A stretch of 32,900 nucleotides of DNA, taken from an uncultured Candidatus Poseidoniales archaeon (GTDB lineage: Archaea; Thermoplasmatota; Poseidoniia; Poseidoniales; Poseidoniaceae). The notes under the pieces were generated by a model, which worked only from the letters and a program-made list of their open reading frames with translations, was not told where the DNA came from and made no database searches. Made by a program: the position numbers and the translations under genes. Shown here piece by piece: positions 1 through 9,826 of this stretch (position 1 is its first letter; every line of letters starts with the position of its first letter). The stretch spans positions 874,334-907,233 of the forward strand of contig CM001443.1 in NCBI GenBank assembly GCA_000246735.1, written 5' to 3'.

Positions 1-189
1 GTATACATGCGTTCCTCGGCTGCTGTGCGCTGCCTTCTGTACCTCAAATGGCACTACAGGGTTTTGTTTCCGTTTGCTTGGCTCGTACCGCTTCCGCTTC
101 GAAACATCGTTTATCGGATTGTGGCCAAATACCGGTTGAAATTCTTCGCAAGGCCAACGACCTGTATCTTTCCCAGTCTTAGTGATTGA
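1..189 (+). CDS. C-terminal fragment of a DCC-family (DUF393) thiol-disulfide oxidoreductase-like protein, truncated by window edge
   Basis: Frame is open from base 1; the tail ...SSAAVRCLLYLKWHYR...PLRNIVYRIVAKYRLKFFARPTTCIFPS resembles the DCC-family C-terminus (Y..iA..R.k.f.r...C). Confidence 0.55.
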   Translation, partial: VYMRSSAAVRCLLYLKWHYRVLFPFAWLVPLPLRNIVYRIVAKYRLKFFARPTTCIFPSLSD

Positions 190-233
190 TTGACCCCTAA
201 GAACCTAAGAACCGAGTTGCTCAGTGTTGCTCT

Positions 234-2141
234 ATGAGTCATACATGGGTCATCGATTCCAACTGTTTCATCCATTTGGGCTCTTTTGCTGCGGACCGTT
301 TTCTAAAGGACATCAAAGCCATGGCACATGGTGGGAAACACACCTTCTGTGTCACGCCCGGCGTTCATGATGAGGTTCGAACCGTACGGTTCCAACGATG
401 GAAAAACAAACCGCTCCTGCTTGAAACGCTTGCACCGATCCTCACCACGGTGCCAATTGACGAAGCACAGATCAAAGGCCTTGGCAAACTCATCGGTGAG
501 CGTGCTTCGCCTCAAGATGTGGATTTGTCTTTGATGGTGCTCGCCTCTACCCTCACCCGTGAAGGGAAAACCGTGGTTCTCGTCACGGATGATTTCAAGA
601 TGACAACCACTGGTGAAAAAGCCAATCTTGGCTACACGACATGCCCTCCCTCTACGTTCATGCAACGGCTTGCCGAGTTGTCTTCAATCAAATCGAAATC
701 AGCTTTCAACAGTTTATCGAGACGCATCCGTGCTGCGGAAATGAGGTACGCTATCAGCCGAGTGAATGAATATGATATTCAAGCCAAATTGACGTGGATG
801 GTCGATTCGTTGATCACAACCCCCCAATCAACCCCCCAGCCAACTCCTGCGCCAAAGGAATCCGAACCAGCGGCCGAAGAGGTCTTGTCAACAGCGCTAC
901 GACGCGTCTTAGACGGTGAACAGATCAAAGCAAAACACAAGAAAGCACTTGGCCAGTTGCCAGAAATTTGTGCTCCAATGGTGGAATTGGATGCTCATCT
1001 TGCTCGGCTTTCCAGTCAAACTTACTCCAACGATGTTGAGGGTGCGTATCGAATGACGATGCTGGCCTTCAGTGAAAGTTTGGAAGCGGTTGGACTTGGT
1101 TTGGCCCCTCTTGGTGAAAAGGATGCTGAACTGGCAAACACAGCCATTGCAGGTTATACTCAACGGACAGAAACTGCCTTGGGACTGATGGCCAAAATGG
1201 CAGGCGATAAAGGGGCTGCTCGCCTCCACCTTTCGAGAGCCTTGCAAGCGGCGACTCTTATTGACGATGAACATGCAGAGATGCAGGGAATGCATCAACT
1301 CGGCTTATTGGCAACAAGTTCAGATGACTGGGCGCGAGCAGCTCGATTGTTCGAAACCGCAGACCGTCAAGCCCTCTCGGTTGGCGCTGAGCGGTTGCGG
1401 TATCTTGTGATGTCTGGAATCACGCGCCATCTCAACCACGACTTTGCAGAAGCAAAAGAGCACATTTTAACAGCCCATGAGTATGTGTCACGCGATAAAG
1501 GACTTGCGTGTCTTTCTCTGAAAGCGATTGGCACCGCCCTCTTGTCGATTGATCAGCCTGGCTTGGCTCTCGAAATCCTTGATGAAGCCATGGAGTGTGC
1601 GCATGAATCTGAAAACGAAGGAGAAACGGAAGCTTTGGCTGAACTGTTGCTCATGGCCCATGCGGCAATGACGAAAATTGATGCCTTACATCATGAAGGG
1701 CTTCGTGATCTTCTCGATGGTCTAAACAACATTGAGTCCGATGCTGAACAGGCGTTTAGTGAGGAAATCGAGGCTATTGGTGAACGTGCGAACTTGCATA
1801 ACGCGCCACTGGAAGACACATGGAATGATTGGCAACCAAGTGAGCGATTGATTCCTGATGGCGAGGCACTGCGCGTGGTTCGATCGGAAGTGGATGAGCA
1901 CGGTCACACATTGATCGTCGTTCATCATGTCGAGATGGGTGCATTGGGTCTCTGGTTGCCTGAGGGGCGACTCCCTGTCAGTCCTGGACATGTGCTGTCG
2001 CTTGGGAACACACGAGTGAAAGTAGCAAAACCAACGGTTGAGTTACAAGACGCTCACAGTATACGTGGTCTTGTTGCAGTGGAAGATTCGTCTGCCTTGG
2101 ATTTCATCGTAGCCACGGAAGACATGACTGGTGAAGACTGA
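234..2141 (+). CDS. PIN-domain protein with long TPR-like helical C-terminal region
   Basis: 635 aa ORF. N-terminus MSHTWVIDSNCFIH...FCVTPGVHDEV...DLSLMVLAS...VVLVTDDFKM fits a PIN nuclease fold with spaced acidic residues; the rest is Ala/Leu-rich helical repeats. Confidence 0.75.
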   Translation: MSHTWVIDSNCFIHLGSFAADRFLKDIKAMAHGGKHTFCVTPGVHDEVRTVRFQRWKNKPLLLETLAPILTTVPIDEAQIKGLGKLIGERASPQDVDLSLMVLASTLTREGKTVVLVTDDFKMTTTGEKANLGYTTCPPSTFMQRLAELSSIKSKSAFNSLSRRIRAAEMRYAISRVNEYDIQAKLTWMVDSLITTPQSTPQPTPAPKESEPAAEEVLSTALRRVLDGEQIKAKHKKALGQLPEICAPMVELDAHLARLSSQTYSNDVEGAYRMTMLAFSESLEAVGLGLAPLGEKDAELANTAIAGYTQRTETALGLMAKMAGDKGAARLHLSRALQAATLIDDEHAEMQGMHQLGLLATSSDDWARAARLFETADRQALSVGAERLRYLVMSGITRHLNHDFAEAKEHILTAHEYVSRDKGLACLSLKAIGTALLSIDQPGLALEILDEAMECAHESENEGETEALAELLLMAHAAMTKIDALHHEGLRDLLDGLNNIESDAEQAFSEEIEAIGERANLHNAPLEDTWNDWQPSERLIPDGEALRVVRSEVDEHGHTLIVVHHVEMGALGLWLPEGRLPVSPGHVLSLGNTRVKVAKPTVELQDAHSIRGLVAVEDSSALDFIVATEDMTGED

Positions 2142-2142
2142 T

Positions 2143-2961
2143 TCAGAATCCACTAAGATCAATCACGTAGCGGATGGCTACGATGATGATGAGGCCAAGG
2201 AAGAGTTGCATGATTCTTGCTTCAGAAAGGTGTTTCATTCCAAAGTGGGCACCGCTTCGTGCTCCGAGGAACGTCAGCAATGCTAACCCAGCAATGAACG
2301 GGGCGTCACTGGTCAGTTGCTCGATGGAATCACTTGGCAAGAATGCCACATGGGTCACAATCGAAATCGGTATGACGGCCATCATGAAGTGCAAACTGCT
2401 GCCGATCGCCCTACGAGGGGCAAGGTGGCCAAAGGCCCGAAGGATGGGCACGTAGATCACGCCAGCGCCAATCGCCAACACGCTCGACAGCATACCCCCC
2501 ACTGCAGCCCCAAGTCGTAAAGGCACTCTTTCCACTTCCGCATGGTGACCATTTTCCTTCAATTCCTCTTGTGAACTCGCCGCATTCATCTTTGTCAAGG
2601 ATTTACGAATGGCCCAGAAGATCATAACAAGGCTGAGCAATTTGAACACATCATCGAGGTGTTCTCCAATCAGGCTGACAATGAACACCCCTGCAATGGC
2701 GCCAGGAATCGCTCCATAGAGTCCAGTTTTGACGATTGCATCATCGACATGCCCTTCTCTCCGATGGGCCAAGCCGCTGCCATAACTCACAACAGCCGTA
2801 AGGGTCAATGAGGCAGCAATGATTCGTCCATCGATGTCCCAACCTGCTCCATAGTGGAGTAAAGGGACGAAAAGCATCCCTCCGCCCATGCCAACAGGAG
2901 CGAATGCGAACGCAATGAGGAACACACCAAGGGCAATTCCAATCATTGCTTCAATCGACAT
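2143..2961 (-). CDS. TauE/SafE family sulfite exporter-like permease
   Basis: 272 aa with about 8 hydrophobic segments; FAPVGMGGGMLFVPLL and two-fold repeat (VGGMLSSVLAIGAGVIYVPIL) typical of TauE/SafE. Confidence 0.85.
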   Translation of the reverse strand: MSIEAMIGIALGVFLIAFAFAPVGMGGGMLFVPLLHYGAGWDIDGRIIAASLTLTAVVSYGSGLAHRREGHVDDAIVKTGLYGAIPGAIAGVFIVSLIGEHLDDVFKLLSLVMIFWAIRKSLTKMNAASSQEELKENGHHAEVERVPLRLGAAVGGMLSSVLAIGAGVIYVPILRAFGHLAPRRAIGSSLHFMMAVIPISIVTHVAFLPSDSIEQLTSDAPFIAGLALLTFLGARSGAHFGMKHLSEARIMQLFLGLIIIVAIRYVIDLSGF

Positions 2962-3061
2962 GCAGGCTCACGACAGCCATGCCATGCGGTTACGCTTCAA
3001 GATGTTGCCTCATTGTAGCGCCTACCACATCATTGATAGGTCGGGGCACCATCCTTGTGGT

Positions 3062-3634
3062 ATGGTTGTGCTCATCTTTGCCGGGTTTTTTGGCGCCCTC
3101 CTCAGTGCAGTGGGTCTTTTGTACATCTGGTCGACATGGAACCGCTTTGTGAGTCTTGAACTCAACGTCGACAATGCTTGGCAGGACTATGAAAGCGATG
3201 TCTTGCTCAAGTACAACATGTTGCCAAACCTTCACAAGATTGTGAAAGGGTATGCAAAGCACGAGATTCAATTCTTCGAGCAACTTTTCTTGGCCCGTCA
3301 GGCTGCTTCTGGTGCATTGATTGCAAAGAACTTAGGTAATTTCAATCAGGCACAAAATGCACTTGCACAAATGACGCCCCGCTTCAACGCACTGTCCGAG
3401 GCTTATCCTGAAGTCAAAGCGGACAAGTTGTTCATGGACCTCTCACACAAACTGGTCCGGCTCGAAGAGCGTCTTGCAGATCGTCGAGAGTTCTACAATT
3501 CTGAAGCAACGACATGGAACAAAGCCATTCTCATGATTCCTGCGAACATCGTGGCTGGAATAAAGGGTTCAAAGGTCCGTGAATTGGTTGATGTTCCAGA
3601 CCACTACCATCAGAACTACAGCATGGATTTCTGA
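3062..3634 (+). CDS. LemA family protein
   Basis: Start at 3062 (MVVLIFAGFFGALL...) gives N-terminal TM followed by LemA-like NxAWqdYEsdVLlKYNMLPNLhkIVKGYAkHE. The longer ORF start at 2888 overlaps the divergent gene and is unlikely. Confidence 0.8.
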   Translation: MVVLIFAGFFGALLSAVGLLYIWSTWNRFVSLELNVDNAWQDYESDVLLKYNMLPNLHKIVKGYAKHEIQFFEQLFLARQAASGALIAKNLGNFNQAQNALAQMTPRFNALSEAYPEVKADKLFMDLSHKLVRLEERLADRREFYNSEATTWNKAILMIPANIVAGIKGSKVRELVDVPDHYHQNYSMDF

Positions 3635-3665
3635 CCCTACAACGAGTCAACGGATTGGTGTTCGA

Positions 3666-5072
3666 ATGTTTTTGGTGTTTGGTTCTAACCCTCTCGCTGT
3701 TCGATTAAGCCGGTGGTGTGCGCAACGCCAACGCTGTATTTTGGTTGGGTTAGCTTCGACACTCCCTGAGACTGAGCCGATTGAACAATGTGAAATTATT
3801 GCCCTTCCATCAGCCATGCCACTGTCTTCGTTGCCCTTAGATTCACACACGCCGACCGCCATTCTCTTGATTGATCCAAACGCTTTGGAGAGTGAGCAAC
3901 CGTTGGAAGCCATTCGGAACCATTGGGGCGATGTTCCCATTTTGACCACATTGCCATTACAAGGCGATGGCGTCGACCTCATCAGCGTGGATGATGTTTC
4001 TTTCTCAGCCATGCAAGATCGCATTCGCTCATGGGAGCGAAAAGACGGTGCCTCCGTGCTCCACCACTACCTCTCTTCAGTGCCTGAAGGCTCCAATGTG
4101 GCCATTTTCTGCCACGATAATCCCGACCCAGATGCGCTTGGTGCTGGATTGGCAATGTTTGAGCTGTGTGCCTCCATGGGTCTGAATCCCAATCTCTACC
4201 ACGGTGGACTCATTGAACACCAGCAAAACCGGGCCATGGTGCGTGTGTTGGAGATTCCAGCACGACGGTTAATTCTCGATTGGGAAGTCAATGATGTCCT
4301 TCGTGATGCTGCGGTTGTCATGACTGTGGACTTCCATCGCCCTGGCGCCAATAACATCCTTCCAGAGGACTGCGTGCCCCATATCGTCATTGATCACCAT
4401 GCTTCAGAAGGCGTTGCGGCGGATCTCTCAATGGTTCACCCCGAGTTCTCAGCGACGTCCTCACTTGTGGCCAGCCTCTTGATGAAGCAAGCATTCGAAA
4501 TGACACCAAGGGTTGCCACAGCGCTTGCGTTTGGAATTCGCACGGACACCCTTGGTTTCACTCGGCACTTCAATCCGGTCGACATTCGTGCCCTTTCGTG
4601 GTTGAATGCGTGGGTTGACGATGATATGATGCGCTCTATAGAGGAGCCGCCGCGTTCGGTTGAAACACTTGAAGCATTTGCTGAAGCGCTCCAAGAACGC
4701 AAGCAATTCCAAACCACAGTTCTCGCTCCGCTCTCGAGCCTACCAAATCGTGATGCATTAGCCCAGATTGCAGATTTTCTCCTCCCGACCGAGGGTGTTG
4801 ATTCGGTGGTTGTGTATGGCGTACGACGCAACAAGGTGATTCTCTCTGCGCGTACTACAAACACCGAGATTCATCTTGGGCGGATGTTGTCAGAGCATTG
4901 GAAGCAGGGCCAAGCAGGCGGACATAAAGCGCTTGCAGGCGGTCAAATCTTGTTTGAATCACTGCTTGACAACGTTCCAGACGATCTGGAAGAAGCCAGC
5001 CGTGCCGCTCTTGAGGCAATGACGATGGAACTTCAATCGCTGTTTTCCGAGGAAGGTGAGGCTGATGTCTGA
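3666..5072 (+). CDS. DHH/DHHA1 family phosphoesterase with N-terminal TrkA-N-like Rossmann segment
   Basis: FLVFGSNPLAVRLSRWC at N-terminus; CHDNPDPDALGAGLA, VDFHRPG, VIDHHAS motifs; GGHKALAGGQI near the C-terminus matches DHHA1 GGH. Confidence 0.8.
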   Translation: MFLVFGSNPLAVRLSRWCAQRQRCILVGLASTLPETEPIEQCEIIALPSAMPLSSLPLDSHTPTAILLIDPNALESEQPLEAIRNHWGDVPILTTLPLQGDGVDLISVDDVSFSAMQDRIRSWERKDGASVLHHYLSSVPEGSNVAIFCHDNPDPDALGAGLAMFELCASMGLNPNLYHGGLIEHQQNRAMVRVLEIPARRLILDWEVNDVLRDAAVVMTVDFHRPGANNILPEDCVPHIVIDHHASEGVAADLSMVHPEFSATSSLVASLLMKQAFEMTPRVATALAFGIRTDTLGFTRHFNPVDIRALSWLNAWVDDDMMRSIEEPPRSVETLEAFAEALQERKQFQTTVLAPLSSLPNRDALAQIADFLLPTEGVDSVVVYGVRRNKVILSARTTNTEIHLGRMLSEHWKQGQAGGHKALAGGQILFESLLDNVPDDLEEASRAALEAMTMELQSLFSEEGEADV

Positions 5073-6234
5073 ACCGCCAATGTTTGATCGCTCAGATCGT
5101 GTTCGTGTCATTGGTACGGCTCACATCTCGAGTTCCAGTGTGGCGGCTGTGAAAGCACAAATCGAGTCTTTTCAACCGGACATTGTCGCTGTTGAGTTAT
5201 GTTCTTCACGCCACACTGCTCTCACATCCAACCGTCGCTTGGACAAGGAAGGGTTGCTCAAGGTGGTCAAAGAAGGGAAAGCACCTCTCGTGATGCTCCA
5301 ATCCTTGTTGGCTGCAGAGCAGCGCAAAATGGGCCTTGATGAGGGTGAACAACCAGGGGCAGAATTGCTTGCAGCAGTCAAAACTGCTGAAGAGGCCAAC
5401 CTAGAGGTTGCCCTCATCGATCGTGACATCCAAACTACATTGCGAAGGGCATGGAAGCGGATGAAATTCTTTGAGAAGGTCAAGATTCTCTGGTCACTTC
5501 TTGGCGATGATGAGGATGAAGATGCACCTGAAGTGTCACAACTGCTTGAGGATCAGGACTTGCTCAGTTCCCTGATGGAAGAACTCAAGACCTTTTCACC
5601 GGGTGCTGGAGCCGTTCTTATCGATGAACGTGATGCCTACCTCGCTGGGAAAATCGCTGCGCTGGAACAAGGCAGCGACCTGCGAATTCTCGCTGTTGTT
5701 GGCGCTGGCCATCTCAAGGGCATTGAGGCCCATTTGAGTGAATCCACACAGCCTCAGGAAGCCGAACTCAAGGAACTTGAAGTGCTGCCGAAACGCGGTC
5801 GATTTGCAAAAGCCATTCCTTGGATTCTGCCCGTTTTGGTAATGGGGATGGTGGCTTACTTCGCTTCCCAGGGTGAGGCAGAGGATTTGTTGACCCTGTT
5901 CACTGTCTGGACGGCTGCTAACGCAGTTTTTGCAGCCATTGGCTGTATTATCGCTCGTGGCCACCCGCTTGCAATCCTCACTGCCGCACTCGCTTCACCG
6001 ATCACTTCGCTGAATCCAACGCTTGCCGCAGGGTGGTTTGCGGGCTATGTGCAATTGAAACTTAGAGAACCGACAGCAGAAGATTTGCAGAATTTCCTGA
6101 AAATGGATGATCTGGGCGCGTTCTGGTCGAACCGAGCCGGGCGTGTTTTGCTGGTCACTGCTCTGACAAACCTTGGGAGCATGGCTGGCGCTTGGGTTGC
6201 AGCAGCTGGTTATCTTGGCGGATTGGGCAATTAA
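5065..6234 (+). CDS. TraB family protein with C-terminal membrane segments
   Basis: VRVIGTAHISSSSVAAVKAQIESFQPDIVAVELCSSR is a TraB signature; VVGAGHLKGI; hydrophobic C-terminal third. Start 5065 overlaps the upstream stop by 8 nt. Confidence 0.8.
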   Translation: MSEPPMFDRSDRVRVIGTAHISSSSVAAVKAQIESFQPDIVAVELCSSRHTALTSNRRLDKEGLLKVVKEGKAPLVMLQSLLAAEQRKMGLDEGEQPGAELLAAVKTAEEANLEVALIDRDIQTTLRRAWKRMKFFEKVKILWSLLGDDEDEDAPEVSQLLEDQDLLSSLMEELKTFSPGAGAVLIDERDAYLAGKIAALEQGSDLRILAVVGAGHLKGIEAHLSESTQPQEAELKELEVLPKRGRFAKAIPWILPVLVMGMVAYFASQGEAEDLLTLFTVWTAANAVFAAIGCIIARGHPLAILTAALASPITSLNPTLAAGWFAGYVQLKLREPTAEDLQNFLKMDDLGAFWSNRAGRVLLVTALTNLGSMAGAWVAAAGYLGGLGN

Positions 6235-7097
6235 GCAAGTGCATCAAGCACATTCAGCATGTCCACGTGTTCTCGAACGTCATGCACACGGAGCAAGTCA
6301 ATCCCTTCATAATGCGCAAGTGCGGCAATCGCAAGCGTACCTGCTAGGCGGTCGCTTGTCCTCGAACGCCCCGTCAATTCACCAATCATTGATTTTCTGG
6401 AGACGCCCCACAACAATGCAAACCCTTCAATGCCTCGAAGCTGGTTGTGATTCTGTAACAATTCGATGTTATGATCAAGCGTTTTTCCAAACCCAATTCC
6501 CGGGTCAAGGGCAATCAATTCCTCGGGGTGGCCAGCGGATTTAAGCGCCCGTGCAGTTTCAAGTAATTGGTCACTTACTTCCTGCGTACAGTTGGAATAG
6601 GATGGTTTTTCTTGCATCGTTCCAGGTTCGCCCTGCATGTGCATGATGCAAACGCCACACTTTGTCTGGAGGACAAGTTCGACCATAAGTGGGTCGCGAA
6701 GTCCTGAGACATCATTGATCAAATCAGCCCCTGCTTCGATGGCCGCTCGAGCCACCTCTGGTCGCCTCGTGTCGATTGAAATTAATCCGGAGGGGTTGGC
6801 TTCCCGGAGGCCTCGAATCACCGGAACGACGCGTTCTATCTCCTCTTTCGGCAAGACTGGTTCGGCGCCAGGGCGTGTTGATTCACCTCCTATGTCCAGC
6901 CATTTCGCTCCATCTTCCCACATTGTCAACCCGGTTTGAATCGCTTGCTCTGTGCTGGCCAAGCGACTTGCTGCATGGAATGAATCTGGCGTAATGTTGA
7001 GCACGCCCATGACGTGAAAGCCACCGCCTTCCGTTCGACGTAATCCCTCAGAGATTTCCTTTCGGCGTTCCAAATTGGGTCCGAAGGTTGGCTCCAT
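6231..7097 (-). CDS. folP: Dihydropteroate synthase
   Basis: VMGVLNITPDSFH, WLDIGGESTRPGA, SIDTRRPEVARAAIEAGADLINDVSG, ALDPGIGFGKT, LLWGVSRKSMIG are DHPS motifs. Confidence 0.93.
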   Translation of the reverse strand: MEPTFGPNLERRKEISEGLRRTEGGGFHVMGVLNITPDSFHAASRLASTEQAIQTGLTMWEDGAKWLDIGGESTRPGAEPVLPKEEIERVVPVIRGLREANPSGLISIDTRRPEVARAAIEAGADLINDVSGLRDPLMVELVLQTKCGVCIMHMQGEPGTMQEKPSYSNCTQEVSDQLLETARALKSAGHPEELIALDPGIGFGKTLDHNIELLQNHNQLRGIEGFALLWGVSRKSMIGELTGRSRTSDRLAGTLAIAALAHYEGIDLLRVHDVREHVDMLNVLDALA

Positions 7098-7148
7098 GTT
7101 CCCTCGGACGGTGACAGAATTGATAAGTTGTGGCTGTGAAGTCTACCT

Positions 7149-7790
7149 ATGTCGCAGGGGGAGGTTGGTGATTCTCATCCATCAAATCCCAATGCCGATG
7201 GTTATGCGGTAGATGCCGGTGACGAACACGGCATACGACTTGCGTTCAGATTAATGTCCCGTTTCGGTGTGAGTAGCAGCGAGGAAATCTACCATCTCAT
7301 CCACAAAAAAGGCTACTATGGTGGTATCCTCATCGCTTTGATTATTCTTGGTTGGTGGGTTTTGATCACAGAGGGTGGCGATGATGTCGAACTCGCCACC
7401 TCCTTCTTGTTTGAATTGAACTACCTCAGTGTGGCAATCTATGTTGGCTTGTTCGGTCTTCTTTCATCAGGCCTCACCTCGACGGCTAAAGAAAAGGGCC
7501 AATTGATGAATTCCCTTCTCTCAGGAGCCATGCTCATCGTGTGTGGATTCTTCGTGTTGGAGCCACTCTTCTATGGCCTCACTGGTGACAAAATTACCGG
7601 GCAAGTTGGATTTTGGCGTTCCAGTCGACTTCTTGGATTGTTCATAGGCGTCACATTTTGCGCTAAGTTCCTTGTGGAGGCTTGGCACCTGTATTGGGTG
7701 AAAAAATTCCTCGAATCAAGAGGCATCACCATCACGGACAACACTGCTTCGGAACATGGTGCACACTCCGAAGTCGATGTCATGGAGTGA
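7149..7790 (+). CDS. Uncharacterised membrane protein with about 4 TM segments
   Basis: 213 aa with hydrophobic stretches GILIALIILGWWVLI, LSVAIYVGLFGLL, LLSGAMLIVCGFFVLEPL, LLGLFIGVTFCAKFLV; no family recognised. Confidence 0.6.
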   Translation: MSQGEVGDSHPSNPNADGYAVDAGDEHGIRLAFRLMSRFGVSSSEEIYHLIHKKGYYGGILIALIILGWWVLITEGGDDVELATSFLFELNYLSVAIYVGLFGLLSSGLTSTAKEKGQLMNSLLSGAMLIVCGFFVLEPLFYGLTGDKITGQVGFWRSSRLLGLFIGVTFCAKFLVEAWHLYWVKKFLESRGITITDNTASEHGAHSEVDVME

Positions 7791-7816
7791 CCACGCGTCG
7801 CTTTGATGAACGATGA

Positions 7817-8398
7817 ATGGGTGGAATGAACATGTCAGGAGAACGACTGGATGTATTGCGCCTTGGGTACCGCCTTGGCAGGGACCCTCGCATTACCACC
7901 CACCTAGCGCTTGTGAGTCGTGCCCTTGGTGCAGACCGGTTTTTGCTCGCAGGTGATGAAGATTCAAAGATGTTTGAGAACCTCGAATCGGTGGCTGACC
8001 GATTCGGCTCAGGCATGTCTTGTGAGCATGTTCAGGGGCCGATGGGGTGGTTGCGTCGTTTTGTCGAAGAGGATGCAGGTGACGGGGAACCTGGTGTCGC
8101 TGTTCACCTCACCATGTACGGAGAACCCTTCCGTCAAGCCATTCCTCGCATCCGTCGAGATCGCCCAATGGTCGTCATCGTCGGTGGTGCGAAAGTTCCC
8201 GGTGATGTTTACAAGTACAGTCAATACAATTTGGCCGTTGGAAATCAACCTCACTCGGAAGTCGCCGCATTGGCACTGTTTTTGGACGCATGGCATGGTG
8301 AATCAGGAAGCGAACGGTCGTTTGATGATGCTCGATTAATCATCCAGCCGACGGCAAGCGGCAAGCGCGTAAGGGATTTAGATCGTGAAGAAGAGTAA
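7817..8398 (+). CDS. trm56: tRNA (cytidine(56)-2'-O)-methyltransferase, archaeal Trm56 SPOUT enzyme
   Basis: LRLGYRLGRDPRITTHLALVSRALGAD, VVIVGGAKVPGDVYKYSQYNLAVGNQPHSEVAALALFLD are strongly aTrm56-like. Start could be 7817, 7826 or 7832. Confidence 0.88.
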   Translation: MGGMNMSGERLDVLRLGYRLGRDPRITTHLALVSRALGADRFLLAGDEDSKMFENLESVADRFGSGMSCEHVQGPMGWLRRFVEEDAGDGEPGVAVHLTMYGEPFRQAIPRIRRDRPMVVIVGGAKVPGDVYKYSQYNLAVGNQPHSEVAALALFLDAWHGESGSERSFDDARLIIQPTASGKRVRDLDREEE

Positions 8399-8449
8399 GC
8401 ACCCGATTACTCGCTTGCAGTCAGTCTATTTTGGCACGAAATAAGCACT

Positions 8450-8514
8450 GTTTTCGACCAAACTGGTCATTCGGTTTCCAACCCAATCATTATGGGTGTC
8501 CGTTTTCGACCAAA
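8450..8514. repeat. 13-bp direct repeat GTTTTCGACCAAA at 8450-8462 and 8502-8514
   Basis: Exact match read in the sequence; the two copies flank the upstream ATG of carA. Confidence 0.8.
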
Positions 8515-8518
8515 ACTG

Positions 8519-9826
8519 ATGTCGGAAGTCAATTTTGGTTCTGGCTCATTCAGTCCCGGCAAAAACCGACGTGGTGTGGCTCATGCTCCTTCCTTTTTTG
8601 ATGCAGCAGATCGTCTCACAAATGGCGAAGAATTACCCCAAGGCGCTCGTGGCGATGGGTTGCTGTTGACCGCTGACGGCGGCCGCTACACTGGGACTCT
8701 CTTTGGCGCCCGTGCCCATGGCGAGGGTGAATTGGTGTTTACAACGGGAATGATGGGGTACCAAGAGTCATTGACCGATCCTTCATTCGCAGGCCAGGTC
8801 TTGACGTTCACGTATCCATTGATTGGTAATTACGGCGTCCATAACGGGGCATCCGAGTCGAACTCAGTGTGGCCAAGAGGCGTGGTTGTACGCCATGCTA
8901 TGTCACAACCAGACCATCGCTTTTCGATTGGAACTGTGGATGAACTGCTCCGTTCCCATGGTGTGCCAGGGATTGAGAACATCGATACTCGTGCGATCAC
9001 CCGCAGGGTTCGTGAACTCGGAACGGTGTTGTGTGTCTTTGGCCCTGTTGAAGACGAGGCTCTTCTCAAAACCAAACTGGCGAACCTGACATCTCCTGAA
9101 CTTGAGGACCTTGTTGATGATGTTTCAATCAACGAAGCCGTGATTCTTAATCCCGGCGCCTTGGATGATTTGAACCGTCCACTGCCACGCTTGGGGGCTC
9201 TTGATTGTGGTATCAAGTACAACATTCTCCGAAACTTATGTGAGCATTTCGAAGTGGTTTGGTGCCCACCTGAAACTCCGTTTTCAGTGCTTCGTGATGA
9301 CTATCAAATCGACGCCTTGTTCTGTTCTAACGGCCCTGGCGACCCCGCCCATCCCGGTAAAGCCACACAGGCCAGAGCTACGTTGGCAAAAGCCGTCCGT
9401 GATCGAATGCCAGTGATGGGCATCTGCCTCGGTCACCAATTGATGGGTCTTGCATCGGGGCTTCAAACCTACAAGATGCGTTACGGTCACCGTGGTGCTA
9501 ACCAGCCCGTCGTTGATCTCGTCACAGGCTCGGTTTCAATCACAAGCCAGAACCATGGATTTGCGGTCGCCGATCCAGAGGCTGGTATGCTTGCTGCTCA
9601 TCCATCAGGTGCGTGTTCACCTCCGGGGGAGAACATGCACGGTGCCGAGGTTCAAGTCCGCTATGTCAATGCGAATGACCGCACTGTGGAAGGCCTCGAC
9701 CTCGTTGGCCATCCCTCCTTCACCGTTCAATTTCACCCTGAGGCCTGCCCGGGTCCTCACGACGCCGCCCCTTTGTTTGGGCGATTCCGTTCAATCGTTG
9801 ACGAACATCTCGGAGGTGCTGTTTGA
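8519..9826 (+). CDS. carA: Carbamoyl-phosphate synthase small (glutaminase) subunit
   Basis: GELVFTTGMMGYQESLTDPSFAGQVLTFTYPLIGNYG, CSNGPGDPAHP, MGICLGHQLMGLA, FHPEACPGPHD. ORF opens at 8492; 8519 (MSEVNFG) is an alternative in-frame ATG I slightly prefer. Confidence 0.95.
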   Translation: MSEVNFGSGSFSPGKNRRGVAHAPSFFDAADRLTNGEELPQGARGDGLLLTADGGRYTGTLFGARAHGEGELVFTTGMMGYQESLTDPSFAGQVLTFTYPLIGNYGVHNGASESNSVWPRGVVVRHAMSQPDHRFSIGTVDELLRSHGVPGIENIDTRAITRRVRELGTVLCVFGPVEDEALLKTKLANLTSPELEDLVDDVSINEAVILNPGALDDLNRPLPRLGALDCGIKYNILRNLCEHFEVVWCPPETPFSVLRDDYQIDALFCSNGPGDPAHPGKATQARATLAKAVRDRMPVMGICLGHQLMGLASGLQTYKMRYGHRGANQPVVDLVTGSVSITSQNHGFAVADPEAGMLAAHPSGACSPPGENMHGAEVQVRYVNANDRTVEGLDLVGHPSFTVQFHPEACPGPHDAAPLFGRFRSIVDEHLGGAV

